DNA from: JASBSR01 sp963847575
Lineage (GTDB): Bacteria > Pseudomonadota > Gammaproteobacteria > SZUA-229
Reading direction: 5' to 3'
NCBI GenBank assembly: GCA_963847575.1
Contig: CAWKAL010000028.1
Coordinates: 1-54,028 of the forward strand
Length of the DNA: 54,028 nucleotides
In this document: one piece after another, positions 52,791 to 54,028 of the stretch
Position numbering within the stretch: the first letter of the stretch is position 1
Layout: every line of letters begins with the position of its first letter
Notes under the pieces: model-generated
Told to the model about the DNA's origin: nothing
Seen by the model: the letters and a program-made list of their open reading frames with translations, nothing else
Database searches by the model: none
Program-made: the position numbers and the translations under genes

Positions 52791-54028
52791 GCAAGCCACT
52801 GTATGGACTGCTTCCGAAAAAAATTATTGCGGCATAATCTATACCACCGACTGAAACGCAATCAGCCGAACAACTGGAAAGTCCGACATCAGGTAAAGCA
52901 TAATCTTTAGATACGGCATAAAAAAAATGATCTTTCCAGTTATTTAACAGGTTTCGATACTCATTTAAGTCATCCGTTAAATCAATAGTAACAGCAGCAG
53001 AGAGCACTATATTTGTTGATGAGCAAATAGTATCGCCAATATCACCGACTGTTGACGGGTCTAAATATCTATTTTTAACCGGAGTAGTTAAAACCGCCTC
53101 TGTATCATCAATGTGAAACGGGAAGCGTCCAGCGTAACCAAAAGTAGCATCAGAGTCATCACTATAATCATCTATTTCCCTGTAATCATTACCCTCAAGA
53201 TCCAGGGCTGCTGGCCATGGCAGCTTGTGATTTATATTATTTGGGTGATTCACGTACTCAGTCATACATACAGCTAGCGCTTCAGTCAATTCAGTCAAAC
53301 GATTATTTATCTCAATCCGATTAACCATGGCCTGCCAAATATCGTCACGTGTTATAGTAATCAAATAATCGTTATAAGGGACTGGATCTAGTGGAGAAAC
53401 ATTAGCAGATGTAAGACTCGCCTGTATGAAAGCGTCCGTTGCATCTTCTATGTCTACAAGGTTCGCATTATTAGTTGTACCATCACCTTCAAGATATGCA
53501 CTCTGATTGCCATGATCACCACCACAATGCGTACCTGCAGTAAAGCTACGAGCCTGGCCTGAAAGAGCTGCCCCCGGCGCAAAAACAACTGCAACCACAT
53601 TAGTTTGTAAATTATTGCCAGCTTCGTCAACTATACGAAAAACTCCCTCCGTATCCTCATTAACCAGTTCTGACGAGGTCTCACTTTTATAGTTCCCACT
53701 CACCGCATACCACAAACAACTACCGCTAGAATCCTTCAAAACAGGAATATCCAAAGAGCGCCAGGGTAAATATCCTAAGTTATTCTTGAATCGGGCACCA
53801 CAGTTTGTATCCTGATTACCCTCTACACCAATAGCACCATTACTATCGGGGCACGGCAAATAGCCATACTCACCAGGCTGGCCATTTCCATTACCATATG
53901 CGTGTGTAATTGCATAATTTATTAACGCCTGCTTAGCCTGCTTTAATGCAGCTCGGGTCTTTTGTAGATTGTCTGCTTTTATTTCAGCAACTGAAATAGA
54001 CGAAAAATAATAGGCAGACAGTGTCAAT
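52744..54028 (-). CDS. Pilin-like (type IV prepilin-related) surface protein, partial
   Basis: At least 427 residues, open at the window edge, so the N-terminal prepilin helix is probably beyond it. The visible part starts with a long helix (AEIKADNLQKTRAALKQAKQALINYA), then PGEYGYLPCPDSNGAIGVEG and NLGYLPWRSLDIPVLKDSSGSCLWYAVSGNYKS. These motifs mark a family of large pilin-like proteins in Proteobacteria, probably type II secretion or type IV pilus related. The C-terminus turns into a hydrophobic, AT-rich stretch (FFFIYQLLILI) that looks non-native, after YAAIIFFGSSPYSG. Base composition is visibly more AT-rich than its neighbours, so it may be horizontally acquired, truncated, or joined wrongly. 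Confidence 0.65.
   Translation of the reverse strand, partial: LTLSAYYFSSISVAEIKADNLQKTRAALKQAKQALINYAITHAYGNGNGQPGEYGYLPCPDSNGAIGVEGNQDTNCGARFKNNLGYLPWRSLDIPVLKDSSGSCLWYAVSGNYKSETSSELVNEDTEGVFRIVDEAGNNLQTNVVAVVFAPGAALSGQARSFTAGTHCGGDHGNQSAYLEGDGTTNNANLVDIEDATDAFIQASLTSANVSPLDPVPYNDYLITITRDDIWQAMVNRIEINNRLTELTEALAVCMTEYVNHPNNINHKLPWPAALDLEGNDYREIDDYSDDSDATFGYAGRFPFHIDDTEAVLTTPVKNRYLDPSTVGDIGDTICSSTNIVLSAAVTIDLTDDLNEYRNLLNNWKDHFFYAVSKDYALPDVGLSSCSADCVSVGGIDYAAIIFFGSSPYSGLPQDLFFFIYQLLILI

Overview
The window is bacterial and looks like a metagenomic contig made of two unrelated pieces. Positions 1 to about 4610 resemble a sulfate-reducer-type genome (Desulfobacterota): a SEC-C-tagged methionine aminopeptidase, a MOT1-type oxyanion transporter, and the permease and ATPase of a tungstate (Tup) ABC importer. 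At about 4610 the tungstate permease gene loses its upstream region and abuts the truncated 5' end of an unrelated gene, with no promoter between them. From there to about 52740 the gene order is that of a Gammaproteobacterium. The rhodanese, TauE-type exporter, thioredoxin and Tat-exported binding proteins would suit a sulfur-metabolising sediment species, but that lineage call is inference.

Layout of the gammaproteobacterial part: (a) 4.6-8.6 kb, a truncated unknown gene, a lipase-maturation-factor membrane protein and a tight run of small genes containing a MerB-like protein and a HIT protein; (b) 8.7-15.4 kb, a phospholipid module: phospholipase-D/cardiolipin-synthase-like protein, PlsB and a large AsmA-like DUF748 protein with an internal tandem duplication; (c) 15.7-30.6 kb on the minus strand, the classical order dapF, DUF484, xerC, hslV, hslU, DUF971, ubiE, ubiJ, ubiB, followed by a peptidase/propeller/Omp85-barrel protein, uvrD, an orphan TRAP binding protein and a DUF1289 protein; (d) 30.7-34.0 kb, peroxiredoxin and a periplasmic rhodanese sitting between dapF and lysA-lptM; (e) 34.1-42.2 kb, carboxylesterase, HPt protein, argH, algZ-algR, hemD, hemY, without hemC or hemX; (f) 42.2-46.9 kb, MOSC protein, ferredoxin-reductase, glutaredoxin, PAP2 phosphatase, FAH hydrolase and TauE exporter; (g) 47.0-52.6 kb, the replication-origin neighbourhood mnmE, yidC, yidD, rnpA, rpmH, dnaA with perfect DnaA boxes on both sides of dnaA. 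dnaN is not where it is expected. Instead the last 1.3 kb is an AT-rich, minus-strand, pilin-like gene that runs off the window.

Two features run through the whole window. First, eight conserved genes (methionine aminopeptidase, tupC, uvrD, the Omp85-type protein, ubiE, dapF twice, rhodanese, mnmE) are split by single-base shifts, several in or beside homopolymers. This is best explained by consensus errors rather than gene decay. Second, intergenic gaps carry at least two families of long inverted repeats that would form 30-34 bp hairpins. One family brackets the TRAP binding-protein gene exactly; the other sits beside ubiE, hslU and argH.

I did not find a convincing wholly new system such as a defence island, CRISPR array or prophage. 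The best candidates for follow-up are the hairpin-bracketed gene, the MerB-like cluster, the peptidase-propeller-barrel protein tied to the ubiquinone operon, the synthesis-plus-transport phospholipid cluster, and the rearranged hem and oriC loci.
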